From: CAXQZM01 sp964228455
GTDB lineage: Bacteria; Pseudomonadota; Alphaproteobacteria; UBA7985
Assembly: GCA_964228455.1 (NCBI GenBank)
Contig: CAXQZM010000069.1
Span: 1-20,026, forward strand
Length of the DNA: 20,026 nucleotides
Direction of reading: 5' to 3'
Part shown: positions 7,531-14,822 of the stretch, in pieces
Layout: every line of letters starts with the position of its first letter
How positions within the stretch are numbered: position 1 is the first letter of the stretch
Program-made: the position numbers and the translations under genes
Notes under the pieces: generated by a model
Databases searched by the model: none
What the model saw: the letters and a program-made list of their open reading frames with translations, nothing else
What the model was told of the DNA's origin: nothing

Positions 7531-7953
7531 TCAGCTTAACGCTCCACTCCTTAGCGCCGCTAATCGGGCAAACCTTATCATCATTGCCTTACGGCGACTG
7601 GGGTGCAGCTTTGAACGATAGGGACCTCGAAACTCGTGCCAACCAAAGGGGTCACAAACAATGACCCCTACCTCAGAAGGTATCAATTCAATTGGAAAGT
7701 CAGCAGGCACTGCGAACGAAAAGGTATCACAGAAATCCAAGTAGTCTCTCCATTTCTGATCACCCTGAAAATCTTCTCTGCTTGATTTAACCTCAATGCA
7801 ATGAAACGTTCCATCTTTATCTAGTGCTAGGACATCAGCGCGGCGTCCATTCTTAAGACTTACCTCCGTTAGTGGAGCCCAGTTTTTGTCCGCACAGAGC
7901 CGCAGAATTCCTTGAGTGACTGCAAAAGTTAGCTCAGGCCGAGAGGGTTCCAT
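7531..7953 (-). CDS. mmcB: MmcB-family DNA repair protein (PD-(D/E)XK nuclease fold)
   Basis: The 140-residue product matches the MmcB family, linked in Caulobacter to survival of DNA damage such as mitomycin C, probably together with the translesion synthesis pathway. The nuclease-like core is visible: RRADVLALD with Asp40, then HCIEVKSS with Glu54 and Lys56, giving the D-x13-E-x-K arrangement of PD-(D/E)XK enzymes. SSREDFQGDQKWRDYLDFCD follows, a strongly conserved family segment. Cleavage activity is inferred from the fold, not shown. Its start lies inside the end of lysS (20-base overlap), so it is read from the lysS transcript. No T-rich terminator is evident after the stop, although a short perfect inverted repeat spans it. 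Confidence 0.88.
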   Translation of the reverse strand: MEPSRPELTFAVTQGILRLCADKNWAPLTEVSLKNGRRADVLALDKDGTFHCIEVKSSREDFQGDQKWRDYLDFCDTFSFAVPADFPIELIPSEVGVIVCDPFGWHEFRGPYRSKLHPSRRKAMMIRFARLAALRSGALS

Positions 7954-9535
7954 TGATGCCTTCTGAAAGAAGAGAGATTGTTTCCTTTACACCATAAAGA
8001 GCAATGAATGATCCAAATCTTGGCCCCTGACTCTGCCCTAGCAAAACTTGATAAAGCGCCTGAAACCAATCTCGCAAGTTGTTCTCATAACCGTGTTCCA
8101 TGCCAGTTGCATAAACTATAGACTGAAAATCTTCACCCGCTGTCTTACCATCAAGCCCCCTCAATTTTTCAATGAGCGCTGAGAAAGCCCTAGCTTCTTG
8201 CTCGGTAGCTTTCCGGAAAGATTTATTTGGCTTGATAAAGTCTTGGTAGTACGAGACGGCTCGCTCAACTAAACCAGCTAAAAATGGCTGAGTATTCATA
8301 TTTGCATCCGGGTCATAACGCGTAATAAAGCCCCACATCATTTCTGAGCTTTCAGCGTTAGCCACAGATGCTAGGTTCAACAGCATAGAGTATGACAGTG
8401 AGCTTCCTTTATCGGTAGGCTTGTTTTTACCATGTATGTGAAAAGCTGGATTTTCTGCTATCTTTTTTGGATCACTCTCGCTCTTGAGCTTTGCCAAATG
8501 ACTTTGATACTCATCTGTAGATTTGGGTATAACATCAAAGAAAAGGCGCTTTGCTGTTTTTGGCTTCTGGAACATGAACAAGGATAAAGATTCCGCTGGT
8601 CCATATTTAATCCAATCTTCCATAGAGAGGCCATTGCCTTTAGACTTTGAAATCTTCTGCCCTTCGCCATCCAAGAACAACTCGTACGTTAGACCATCAG
8701 GCGCCCTTCCACCCAGTGCCTTGATAATTCGGTCGCCTACTTTGGCGCTATCGATGAGATCCTTTCCATACATCTCATAGTCGACTCCCAAGGCCAACTT
8801 TCGCATCGCCCAGTCTGGCTTCCACTGCAGTTTACAACGCCCCCCCGTTACAGGCACCTCAATTTTACTGCCATCTTCGTCCCTAACAACAATGGTTCCC
8901 GCATGTGGATTTACCTCAAGAGCCGCAGTAGCCAGCACTCGGCCTGTAGTTGGGCTAATCGGCATGAATGGGTTATAAGTAGCTCGCCGCTCAGGTCCTA
9001 GCGTAGGGAGCATGATGCCCATAATGGCGTCAAAGTTTTCTAAGGTGCTTAGTAGAGCCTCATCGAAAGCCCCGCTTCGGTAAAGTTTTGAAGAAGATTT
9101 AAAATCATACTCAAAACCAAAACTGTCCAAGAAAGCACACAAGCGCGCATTGTTATGCGCGGCATACGATTCGTGTGTTCCGAAGGGATCCGGTATCTCC
9201 GATAAAGGCCTCCCGATATGCTCTGCTAGAAGCTTTTGGCCTTGTTCAGGAATATTTGTTGGAACTTTTCTTAGGCCATCCAAATCATCGGAGATTGAAA
9301 AAAGCTTTGTGGGAATATTTGGACATAAAATCTCGAAGGCCCTGCGAACCATAGAGGTTCGTCCTACTTCTCCAAAGGTGCCAATATGGGGAAGTCCGGA
9401 TGGGCCATAACCCGTTTGAAAAAGGACATAGCCCTTCTCTGGAACTCTGTTGGCAACGCGCACTTTCAGCTTGCGGGCTTCTTCAAAAGGCCAAGCCTTG
9501 GATTTTGTTGCGATTTCTGGCGTGATTTCGATCAT
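7934..9535 (-). CDS. lysS: lysyl-tRNA synthetase, class I
   Basis: LysRS-I charges tRNA-Lys with lysine in the cytoplasm. The 533-residue product has a class I Rossmann core, with the HIGH signature in GPSGLPHIGT (residues 45-54) and the KMSKS signature as KISKSKGN. FGEVGRTSMVRRA and SDDLDGLRKVP are typical of the class I enzyme found in archaea and many alphaproteobacteria, unlike the class II LysRS of most bacteria. The ATG has only a distant GGAAG (about 13 bases upstream) as possible ribosome binding site. It is divergent from the helicase gene across a 77-base spacer and co-directional with overlapping mmcB. No class II lysS is seen in the window, but its absence from the genome cannot be judged. 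Confidence 0.96.
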   Translation of the reverse strand: MIEITPEIATKSKAWPFEEARKLKVRVANRVPEKGYVLFQTGYGPSGLPHIGTFGEVGRTSMVRRAFEILCPNIPTKLFSISDDLDGLRKVPTNIPEQGQKLLAEHIGRPLSEIPDPFGTHESYAAHNNARLCAFLDSFGFEYDFKSSSKLYRSGAFDEALLSTLENFDAIMGIMLPTLGPERRATYNPFMPISPTTGRVLATAALEVNPHAGTIVVRDEDGSKIEVPVTGGRCKLQWKPDWAMRKLALGVDYEMYGKDLIDSAKVGDRIIKALGGRAPDGLTYELFLDGEGQKISKSKGNGLSMEDWIKYGPAESLSLFMFQKPKTAKRLFFDVIPKSTDEYQSHLAKLKSESDPKKIAENPAFHIHGKNKPTDKGSSLSYSMLLNLASVANAESSEMMWGFITRYDPDANMNTQPFLAGLVERAVSYYQDFIKPNKSFRKATEQEARAFSALIEKLRGLDGKTAGEDFQSIVYATGMEHGYENNLRDWFQALYQVLLGQSQGPRFGSFIALYGVKETISLLSEGINGTLSA

Positions 9536-9612
9536 GACAGGGCCATAACTTCCAAATTGAGTTCTGCAAGGATTCCTTTCCCCAAACTAAGGCCTATGTA
9601 GCTAATTGTTCA

Positions 9613-12390
9613 GTGCTAGATCTTCCAGTCCTCATACCCGGCTATTCACGCCACACTTGGCTATCGGAAGATGGAGAGGTTGACTCTATTGATGGTCGGC
9701 AAGTTGGTTTTAAATTGGTCAGTAGCGTTCCTTTAGTTTGTCACGCGCCAGAAGTAGCAAGGCGATTACATTTAGAAGGTAGTTCAGCCAATTTTGCCGA
9801 TGTGTTAACACTCTTTGCGTTCGTGAGGCCAGCCCGCTGGTGTGTGCCCACACCAAAGGGCCTTGCAGCAGCCATGGGGCTACCTCTGCCGATAACTGAG
9901 GAAGACGAGGCTATAACACTTTGGGAGACCACATCAGCGTTACTTAAGGAGCTTAGTGGACAGTCACAAAGCGAACATGACCTAACTGTTGATCATCTTA
10001 TTATTGCGAAAAATGCCGGATGGCCCTTTGCTGAGCTGTGCCTAACTTCGATAGGAAAGGATCCAGCCCAATCGATACCGCCGAACTACTCCTCTCTCAA
10101 AGTTTGGAGAAGACTAAATAAATGGGATGACAGCGCGCCGCCTAGTCGCATGGGGAACGCTGCGATCTTAGAATCAGAAGCAGAAACAATACTAATGGCT
10201 GCGGTATCAGAACATGGTGAGCACCGCCCTCAGCAATTAGCGTTTGCAAAAAGCGTAGTGCGTGCTTTCGCACCTGCTGAAAGCGAGGGCTCCCCATCTC
10301 TTGTCTTAGCCGAAGCCGGCACAGGCGTTGGTAAAACACTTGGCTATTTAGCAGGAGCCTTAGCATGGCAAAAAAAGAACAATGGTGCCGTCTGGTTGTC
10401 CACCTACACAAGAAATCTTCAGCGACAGTTAGATCAAGAACTCGACAAGCTGTATCCTAATCCAACCCTCAAAGAAGAGAGGGTTGTGGTGATAAAAGGA
10501 CGAGAAAACTATTTATGCTTAATGAATATGGAGGAGTTGGTTAATGAAGTCGCAGCAGGAACTAGCAATAGCCTTCTAGCTTCTGTGTTAGTAGCTCGCT
10601 GGGCAGCTGTTTCGCGTGCTGGGGAGTTGGTAGGTGGCGATTACGCTGGGTGGCTTCGAGAAGTCATAGGCCTAAAGTTTTCTCAAGCCTTAACCATTCG
10701 AAGAGGTGAATGCTGGCATGGCGCATGTCCACACTATGGGGCTTGCTTTGCAGAAAAAATGGCTCGTAAGGCGCCTCATGCAGAGGTGGTGATAGCAAAT
10801 CATGCTTTTGTGATGGCAAAAACCCTTACAAATGGGGGTTTAGAAACACCCTCCCAGCCAACCCATTTTGTCTTTGATGAAGGCCATCACATATTTGATG
10901 CTGCCGATAACGCCTTTTCAGGCTGCATCTCTGGATTAGAAATGCACTCTTTACGCCGATGGGTCTTAGGTGTTGAGCGAGGGGTGTCATTAAGCCCCTC
11001 AGGGCGAGCGCGTGGCCTTCGAAAAAGACTAGAAGACTTAGCTGACACTGACGGTGATTTAAACACTGCAATTCACAACCTTGAGAGAGCATCAATGACC
11101 TTACCTGCTCAAGGATGGTATGGCCGCTTGAAGTCTTCTAGCCCGAAGGGATCTGTGGAGGCATTTCTATGTTCGGTTGCCAAGCAAGTTTACGCAAAGT
11201 CTCCTATTTCCGTCCAGAAGGCCGGCTTCTCTTTAGAAGTAGGTGTCTATCCTTTAGACCCTGAGGTTCTCGAGGCGGCTGACGAACTGAAGACCAACAT
11301 CAAGCAGCTTTTGGGACCCCTTGATGCTTTGAAAAAATTAATAGCGTCTCGCCTAGAGGGACACGAAGAGGATGTAGTTTCAGATGATCCCTTGGGGGCT
11401 TTTAGTGAAAGCCAGCGGAGAAGATTAGGCGGGGTAGCAAACTCGCTAAACCGGAGAGCTTTAGAACCACTTACGTTCTACCTAAAAATGTTGGAATCTT
11501 TAAGAAGCGGCGCCCCTAAAGAGTTTGTAGACTGGTTTGAGGTAACCCGAAATGAAGGCCAAGATTTAGATGTTGCATTCTTTAGGAAATTTATTGATCC
11601 GACAAAGCCATTTATAGATTTGCTAAATAATCAAGCGCAAGGAGCGCTGATTACTTCCGCAACACTTACTGATCAGACCGGAATCAAAGAAGTAGACTGG
11701 GATGCGGCTGAAGCAGCAACGGGATCTCGCCATCTGTCAAACCCCCCAACTAGAGTATCGATCTCTAGTCCGTATGACTATTCTTCACAGGCCCGTATTT
11801 TTGTAGTAACGGACCTTGAAAGAGATAAGCCCAAGCAAGCAGCAAGCGCACTGGCCAAATTATTCAAAATATCGGGCGGTGGTGGCTTAGGGTTATTTAC
11901 CTCAATAAGCCGATTAAAATCGGCCCATCAGACTATAGCTCCAAAACTGGAATCTGCTGGTCTTCCTCTTTTGGCTCAGCATGTTGATGCAATGGACGTA
12001 TCAACTCTCATAGATATCTTTAGAGCGGACCCCGATTCTTGCTTATTAGGAACCGACGCACTCAGAGACGGCGTTGATGTGCCAGGTAATGCTCTTCGTT
12101 TGCTTGTTTTTGATAGAGTGCCTTGGCCGCGTCCTACAATGGCACACCAGGCCCGTCGAGTTCACTTTGGTCCCAGAGTCTACGACGATAGGCTCGCCCG
12201 ACTAAGGTTAAGACAAGCGTTTGGGCGTCTTATTCGAAGTAAAGCAGACCATGGAGCCTTCGTTATGCTCGATTCGCGGCTGCCCTCGCGCCTGGAAACT
12301 GCTTTTCCCAGTGGAGTAGAGGTACAGCGCCTCTCTCTTAAAGAAACACTTGCCACTCTTTCATCATTTTATGCAGAAAATACCGTTTAG
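9613..12390 (+). CDS. DinG/XPD-type Fe-S ATP-dependent DNA helicase
   Basis: This 925-residue superfamily 2 helicase acts on DNA, probably in repair or R-loop/replication-fork processing. From about residue 204 the helicase core runs in order: RPQQ (Q-motif-like), Walker A AEAGTGVGKT (233-242), Fe-S domain, DEGH box (422-425), motif V region GTDALRDGVDVPG and motif VI RQAFGRLIR. Four cysteines (302, 367, 372, 378) would bind a 4Fe-4S cluster; the 5 and 6 residue steps between the last three equal those I recall for E. coli DinG (194, 199, 205). The N-terminal 190 residues are extra. Segments such as VCHAPEVARRL and ADVLTLFAFVRP resemble a decayed DnaQ-like exonuclease domain. The start is GTG, with no clear ribosome binding site and no in-frame ATG upstream. 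Confidence 0.88.
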   Translation: MLDLPVLIPGYSRHTWLSEDGEVDSIDGRQVGFKLVSSVPLVCHAPEVARRLHLEGSSANFADVLTLFAFVRPARWCVPTPKGLAAAMGLPLPITEEDEAITLWETTSALLKELSGQSQSEHDLTVDHLIIAKNAGWPFAELCLTSIGKDPAQSIPPNYSSLKVWRRLNKWDDSAPPSRMGNAAILESEAETILMAAVSEHGEHRPQQLAFAKSVVRAFAPAESEGSPSLVLAEAGTGVGKTLGYLAGALAWQKKNNGAVWLSTYTRNLQRQLDQELDKLYPNPTLKEERVVVIKGRENYLCLMNMEELVNEVAAGTSNSLLASVLVARWAAVSRAGELVGGDYAGWLREVIGLKFSQALTIRRGECWHGACPHYGACFAEKMARKAPHAEVVIANHAFVMAKTLTNGGLETPSQPTHFVFDEGHHIFDAADNAFSGCISGLEMHSLRRWVLGVERGVSLSPSGRARGLRKRLEDLADTDGDLNTAIHNLERASMTLPAQGWYGRLKSSSPKGSVEAFLCSVAKQVYAKSPISVQKAGFSLEVGVYPLDPEVLEAADELKTNIKQLLGPLDALKKLIASRLEGHEEDVVSDDPLGAFSESQRRRLGGVANSLNRRALEPLTFYLKMLESLRSGAPKEFVDWFEVTRNEGQDLDVAFFRKFIDPTKPFIDLLNNQAQGALITSATLTDQTGIKEVDWDAAEAATGSRHLSNPPTRVSISSPYDYSSQARIFVVTDLERDKPKQAASALAKLFKISGGGGLGLFTSISRLKSAHQTIAPKLESAGLPLLAQHVDAMDVSTLIDIFRADPDSCLLGTDALRDGVDVPGNALRLLVFDRVPWPRPTMAHQARRVHFGPRVYDDRLARLRLRQAFGRLIRSKADHGAFVMLDSRLPSRLETAFPSGVEVQRLSLKETLATLSSFYAENTV

Positions 12391-12441
12391 GTCTTTGACG
12401 CCAAGCTTTGCTCCCTTATATGCGCCCATTGCTTGAATTAA

Positions 12442-12460
12442 AGAGAGGAACCAAGCCATA
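12442..12460 (+). promoter_or_regulatory. infC ribosome binding site and ATA start codon
   Basis: AGAGAGG at 12442-12448 is a good Shine-Dalgarno match, 9 bases before ATA at 12458-12460. The reading frame from ATA encodes the conserved IF3 N-terminus, and there is no ATG, GTG or TTG in frame between the upstream TGA (12434-12436) and the GTG at 12575. Rare start codons in infC let IF3 limit its own synthesis, as known for the AUU start in E. coli. Confidence 0.85.
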
Positions 12461-13003
12461 GCCAGAGTAAGCCGTTTTGATCGTCGTCCGCCTGTTAAAG
12501 AAGGACCACGATCCAATAGAGATATCATTGCCCGCCAAGTTCGCCTCATTGACCAACGTGGGGATAATCATGGGGTGATGGATACCCGATCCGCACTTGA
12601 TTTGGCAGGAAACGTTGGCCTTGATTTAGTCGAAATTTCATCAGATGGAACGACGCCGGTCGTAAAAATCATGGATCTCGGTCGATACAAGTACGAAAAA
12701 CAGAAAAAAGCGGCGGAAGCTAAGAAAAAACAAAAGATAGTCGAAACTAAAGAGGTGAAGCTTCGCCCAAATATCGACACCCATGACTATGAGACTAAAA
12801 TGCGAAGCGCTACAAAGTTTTTAGGCAATGGCGATAAAGTAAAATTCACCATGCGTTTTCGTGGTAGAGAAATGGCTCACCAAAATCTTGGATTAGATGT
12901 GCTAAAACGTATTGAAGAGGACCTCGGGGACACAATCCGCGTTGATGCAGAGCCTAAGCTTGAAGGCCGGCAAATGATGATGGTGGTTTCTCCAAAGTCT
13001 TAA
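12458..13003 (+). CDS. infC: translation initiation factor IF-3 (ATA start)
   Basis: IF3 binds the 30S subunit, checks start-codon and initiator-tRNA pairing and prevents premature 50S joining. The full product is 181 residues, the usual length. A start at GTG 12575 or ATG 12578 would remove about 40 conserved residues. The in-frame extension reads ARVSRFDRRPPVKEGPRSNR, then the IF3 N-domain strand IIARQVRLIDQRGDNHGVM. The N-domain (LDLAGNVGLDLVEIS), the charged linker (GRYKYEKQKKAAEAKKKQK) and the C-domain (KLRPNIDTHDYETKMR, MRFRGREMAHQNLG, LEGRQMMMV) are all standard. The start is therefore ATA at 12458, behind a good ribosome binding site. It lies 67 bases after the helicase gene; no rpmI-rplT follows, unlike E. 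coli. Confidence 0.95.
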   Translation: MARVSRFDRRPPVKEGPRSNRDIIARQVRLIDQRGDNHGVMDTRSALDLAGNVGLDLVEISSDGTTPVVKIMDLGRYKYEKQKKAAEAKKKQKIVETKEVKLRPNIDTHDYETKMRSATKFLGNGDKVKFTMRFRGREMAHQNLGLDVLKRIEEDLGDTIRVDAEPKLEGRQMMMVVSPKS

Positions 13004-13049
13004 AGCCTTTTGGGACGCAAATAGGGCTGGACAGGAGCTTGATGGGCTT

Positions 13050-13649
13050 ATGCTCTATGATGCGATAAAGAACAATCATGGCCTTAAACATGATCCTTTC
13101 AAGGCATTGGTATCGCCAAGACCGATTGCGTGGATTTCGACATTAGGCCGAAATGGTGTCGCTAACCTCGCGCCGTACTCTGCCTACAACATGGTCTCAA
13201 ATAACCCTCACATGGTAATGTTTGCGGGTTCAATGAAGCAGCATTCGACGAAACACGCAATCGAAACCGGAGAGTTCGTGGTCAATGTAGTGCCCGCTCG
13301 ATTGCTAAAAGCTATGAATTTAACCTCAACCCGCATACCAGAAGATGAAAGCGAATTTGCGCTTGCCGGACTAAGCGAGGCCCCATGTGAAAAAGTACGA
13401 GCCCCTAGATTAGCGGAAAGTCCAATTAGTTTAGAGTGCACTTTCCATAGTGCTACTACGCTGCCTACTCCGGCAAATCAGGGGAGGCCTTCCGTAGTTG
13501 TTTTTGGCCTGGTAGTGTGCGTTCACATTGATGACGATTTGATTACTGAAGAAGGTCGGGTAGACGTCACCAGAATTCAGCCCGCCTCCAGAGCTGGCTA
13601 CTTTGATTACGGCCTATTTGACAAATCGATAGAGCTGAAAAGACCTTAA
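13050..13649 (+). CDS. flavin reductase-like domain protein (FMN-binding split barrel)
   Basis: The 199-residue product belongs to the flavin reductase-like family, FMN-binding split-barrel proteins that reduce or bind flavin using NAD(P)H. Typical segments are LVSPRPIAWISTLGRNGVAN (20-39), LAPYSAYNMVSNNPHMVMF and the strand with EFVVNVV. The NQGRPSVVVFG segment and the C-terminal pattern PASRAGYFDYG are frequent in an uncharacterised subgroup of the family. The partner enzyme and substrate cannot be told. A GGAG lies 12 bases before the ATG, rather far; an ATG at 13042 is nearer but out of frame. It follows infC by 46 bases and precedes the MOSC gene by 27, so the three may be one transcript. 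Confidence 0.83.
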   Translation: MLYDAIKNNHGLKHDPFKALVSPRPIAWISTLGRNGVANLAPYSAYNMVSNNPHMVMFAGSMKQHSTKHAIETGEFVVNVVPARLLKAMNLTSTRIPEDESEFALAGLSEAPCEKVRAPRLAESPISLECTFHSATTLPTPANQGRPSVVVFGLVVCVHIDDDLITEEGRVDVTRIQPASRAGYFDYGLFDKSIELKRP

Positions 13650-13676
13650 ATCACGAGAGTAAGTGAACCTGCGCCA

Positions 13677-14429
13677 ATGATTATTGATCAAATAACTCGT
13701 TTCCCCGTTAAAGGTTTATATGGCCAGAATCTTGACCATGCTACAATTTCTGCACGCGGTATGTCTGGAGATAGAAGGTTTGGAATTTATCACCCAAAAC
13801 GGGTAAAAAATCGCTCCCCGGCTGGCTGGTCACCTAAAGTCAATTTCTTGCAAATGGTTTTCGAGTCATTCCTCGGCGCCTACGAAACCAATTTTGACGC
13901 TAGTGGTGAGGTTCTAAAACTTCTTATTGAGGGTCAAGAGTATGGCCCATATGACTTGAAAACAGCTCAAGGAAGAGCAGAGCTTTGTAAACAGATAAGG
14001 CTGTTTAATGACCTAGAAGACGATGGGCCGCTAGAAGTTATTGAGGGCCTGGACCAAAGCTTAACTGACCGAAAAGAGCCATGTATCACCATCGGAAATC
14101 CAGCTTCTCTAGGCGATTTAGAGAAGCAATTAAATCGTGATTTAGGTCGGTCGAGGTTTCGCTTAAACGCTTGGTTTAATGGATTAGAGGCCTGGGCTGA
14201 GCATGAGCTTGTAGGTAAGCGCCTGAAGATTGGGAGTGCAGAGCTAAAAGTAATTGAGCCTGTTGATAGATGCAGAGCAATTAACCTAACTCCAGGTGAT
14301 AGAAATTGGAACAAAGATGATATTAACGTCCATATGAAAAGAATCTACGGACATAATTGCCTGGGCCTTTTATGTGTTCCTTTGACCCAAGGTAGCTTTA
14401 GAATTGGAGATGAAGTTAAGCTTGCGTAG
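13677..14429 (+). CDS. MOSC domain protein with N-terminal MOSC beta-barrel
   Basis: The 250-residue protein has the two-part layout of the YcbX/mARC group. The N-terminal beta-barrel begins ITRFPVKGLYGQ and includes ISARGMSGDRRFGIYHP. The MOSC domain follows, with SRFRLNAWFNGLEAWAEHE and IEPVDRCRAINLTPGDRNWNKD. The Cys in PVDRCRAI corresponds to the cysteine that ligates molybdenum in mARC-type enzymes, so a molybdenum-dependent N-oxide reduction role is possible but not demonstrated. The pairing with a flavin-reductase-like gene 27 bases upstream could supply electrons, which is inference. The next gene is convergent across 42 bases with no clear terminator. Confidence 0.85.
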   Translation: MIIDQITRFPVKGLYGQNLDHATISARGMSGDRRFGIYHPKRVKNRSPAGWSPKVNFLQMVFESFLGAYETNFDASGEVLKLLIEGQEYGPYDLKTAQGRAELCKQIRLFNDLEDDGPLEVIEGLDQSLTDRKEPCITIGNPASLGDLEKQLNRDLGRSRFRLNAWFNGLEAWAEHELVGKRLKIGSAELKVIEPVDRCRAINLTPGDRNWNKDDINVHMKRIYGHNCLGLLCVPLTQGSFRIGDEVKLA

Positions 14430-14471
14430 TTGTTTCTAGGGTGCGTCAAGCAGCAAGATAAGAACCAGCCG

Positions 14472-14813
14472 TTATGTTCGCTTTCTAATCAAAAGATATC
14501 CGGAAATAGTTGAAAGAATTACAAATAGAAAAAGCGGAAGTCGCAAATTTCCGGATATATCGTTCGTAAAACCATTAATCAAAAGAAATATAGAGTTGAG
14601 CGCAAGATAGCCCCCCAGGCCCAATGTGAGCGGCGAAACATCTCTCCACTTTGTCTTTTGAGATACCCAGAAATAGCTACCTAGCAGAATCACGGCATTA
14701 GAAACCACACGAATTACTTCCAATTGGCCAGATAGAGTATGAACTAGAACATCGACTAACTGCAACAACATCAAAAGCCAGAACCAAACAGGGATAGATT
14801 TAAGATTAACCAC
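14472..14813 (-). CDS. small four-helix membrane protein, unknown function
   Basis: I do not recognise this 113-residue protein. It has four hydrophobic segments (about 7-27, 32-50, 59-81 and 91-110), short polar loops and a basic tail (RKRT), so it is almost certainly an integral inner-membrane protein. That it is a real gene is supported by its translation start: a GTG at 14813-14811 lies 6 bases behind the Shine-Dalgarno AGGAG (14824-14820, minus strand), which overlaps the thrS stop codon. It is thus the last gene of the thrS unit. No charged residue cluster or motif suggests a substrate. Confidence 0.7.
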   Translation of the reverse strand: MVNLKSIPVWFWLLMLLQLVDVLVHTLSGQLEVIRVVSNAVILLGSYFWVSQKTKWRDVSPLTLGLGGYLALNSIFLLINGFTNDISGNLRLPLFLFVILSTISGYLLIRKRT

Positions 14814-14822
14814 TAGAATCTC

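Noticed and set aside
7505..7539. Inverted repeats AGATTC/GAATCT and TTAAGC-TCA-GCTTAA between regA and mmcB
   Set aside because: Stems are only 6 bp and A/T-rich, with no following T tract on either strand. The second one spans the mmcB stop codon. Not enough to call a bidirectional terminator.
12575..12580. GTG or ATG near 12575 as the infC start
   Set aside because: It would delete about 40 residues of conserved IF3 N-terminal sequence that is encoded in frame upstream behind a good ribosome binding site.
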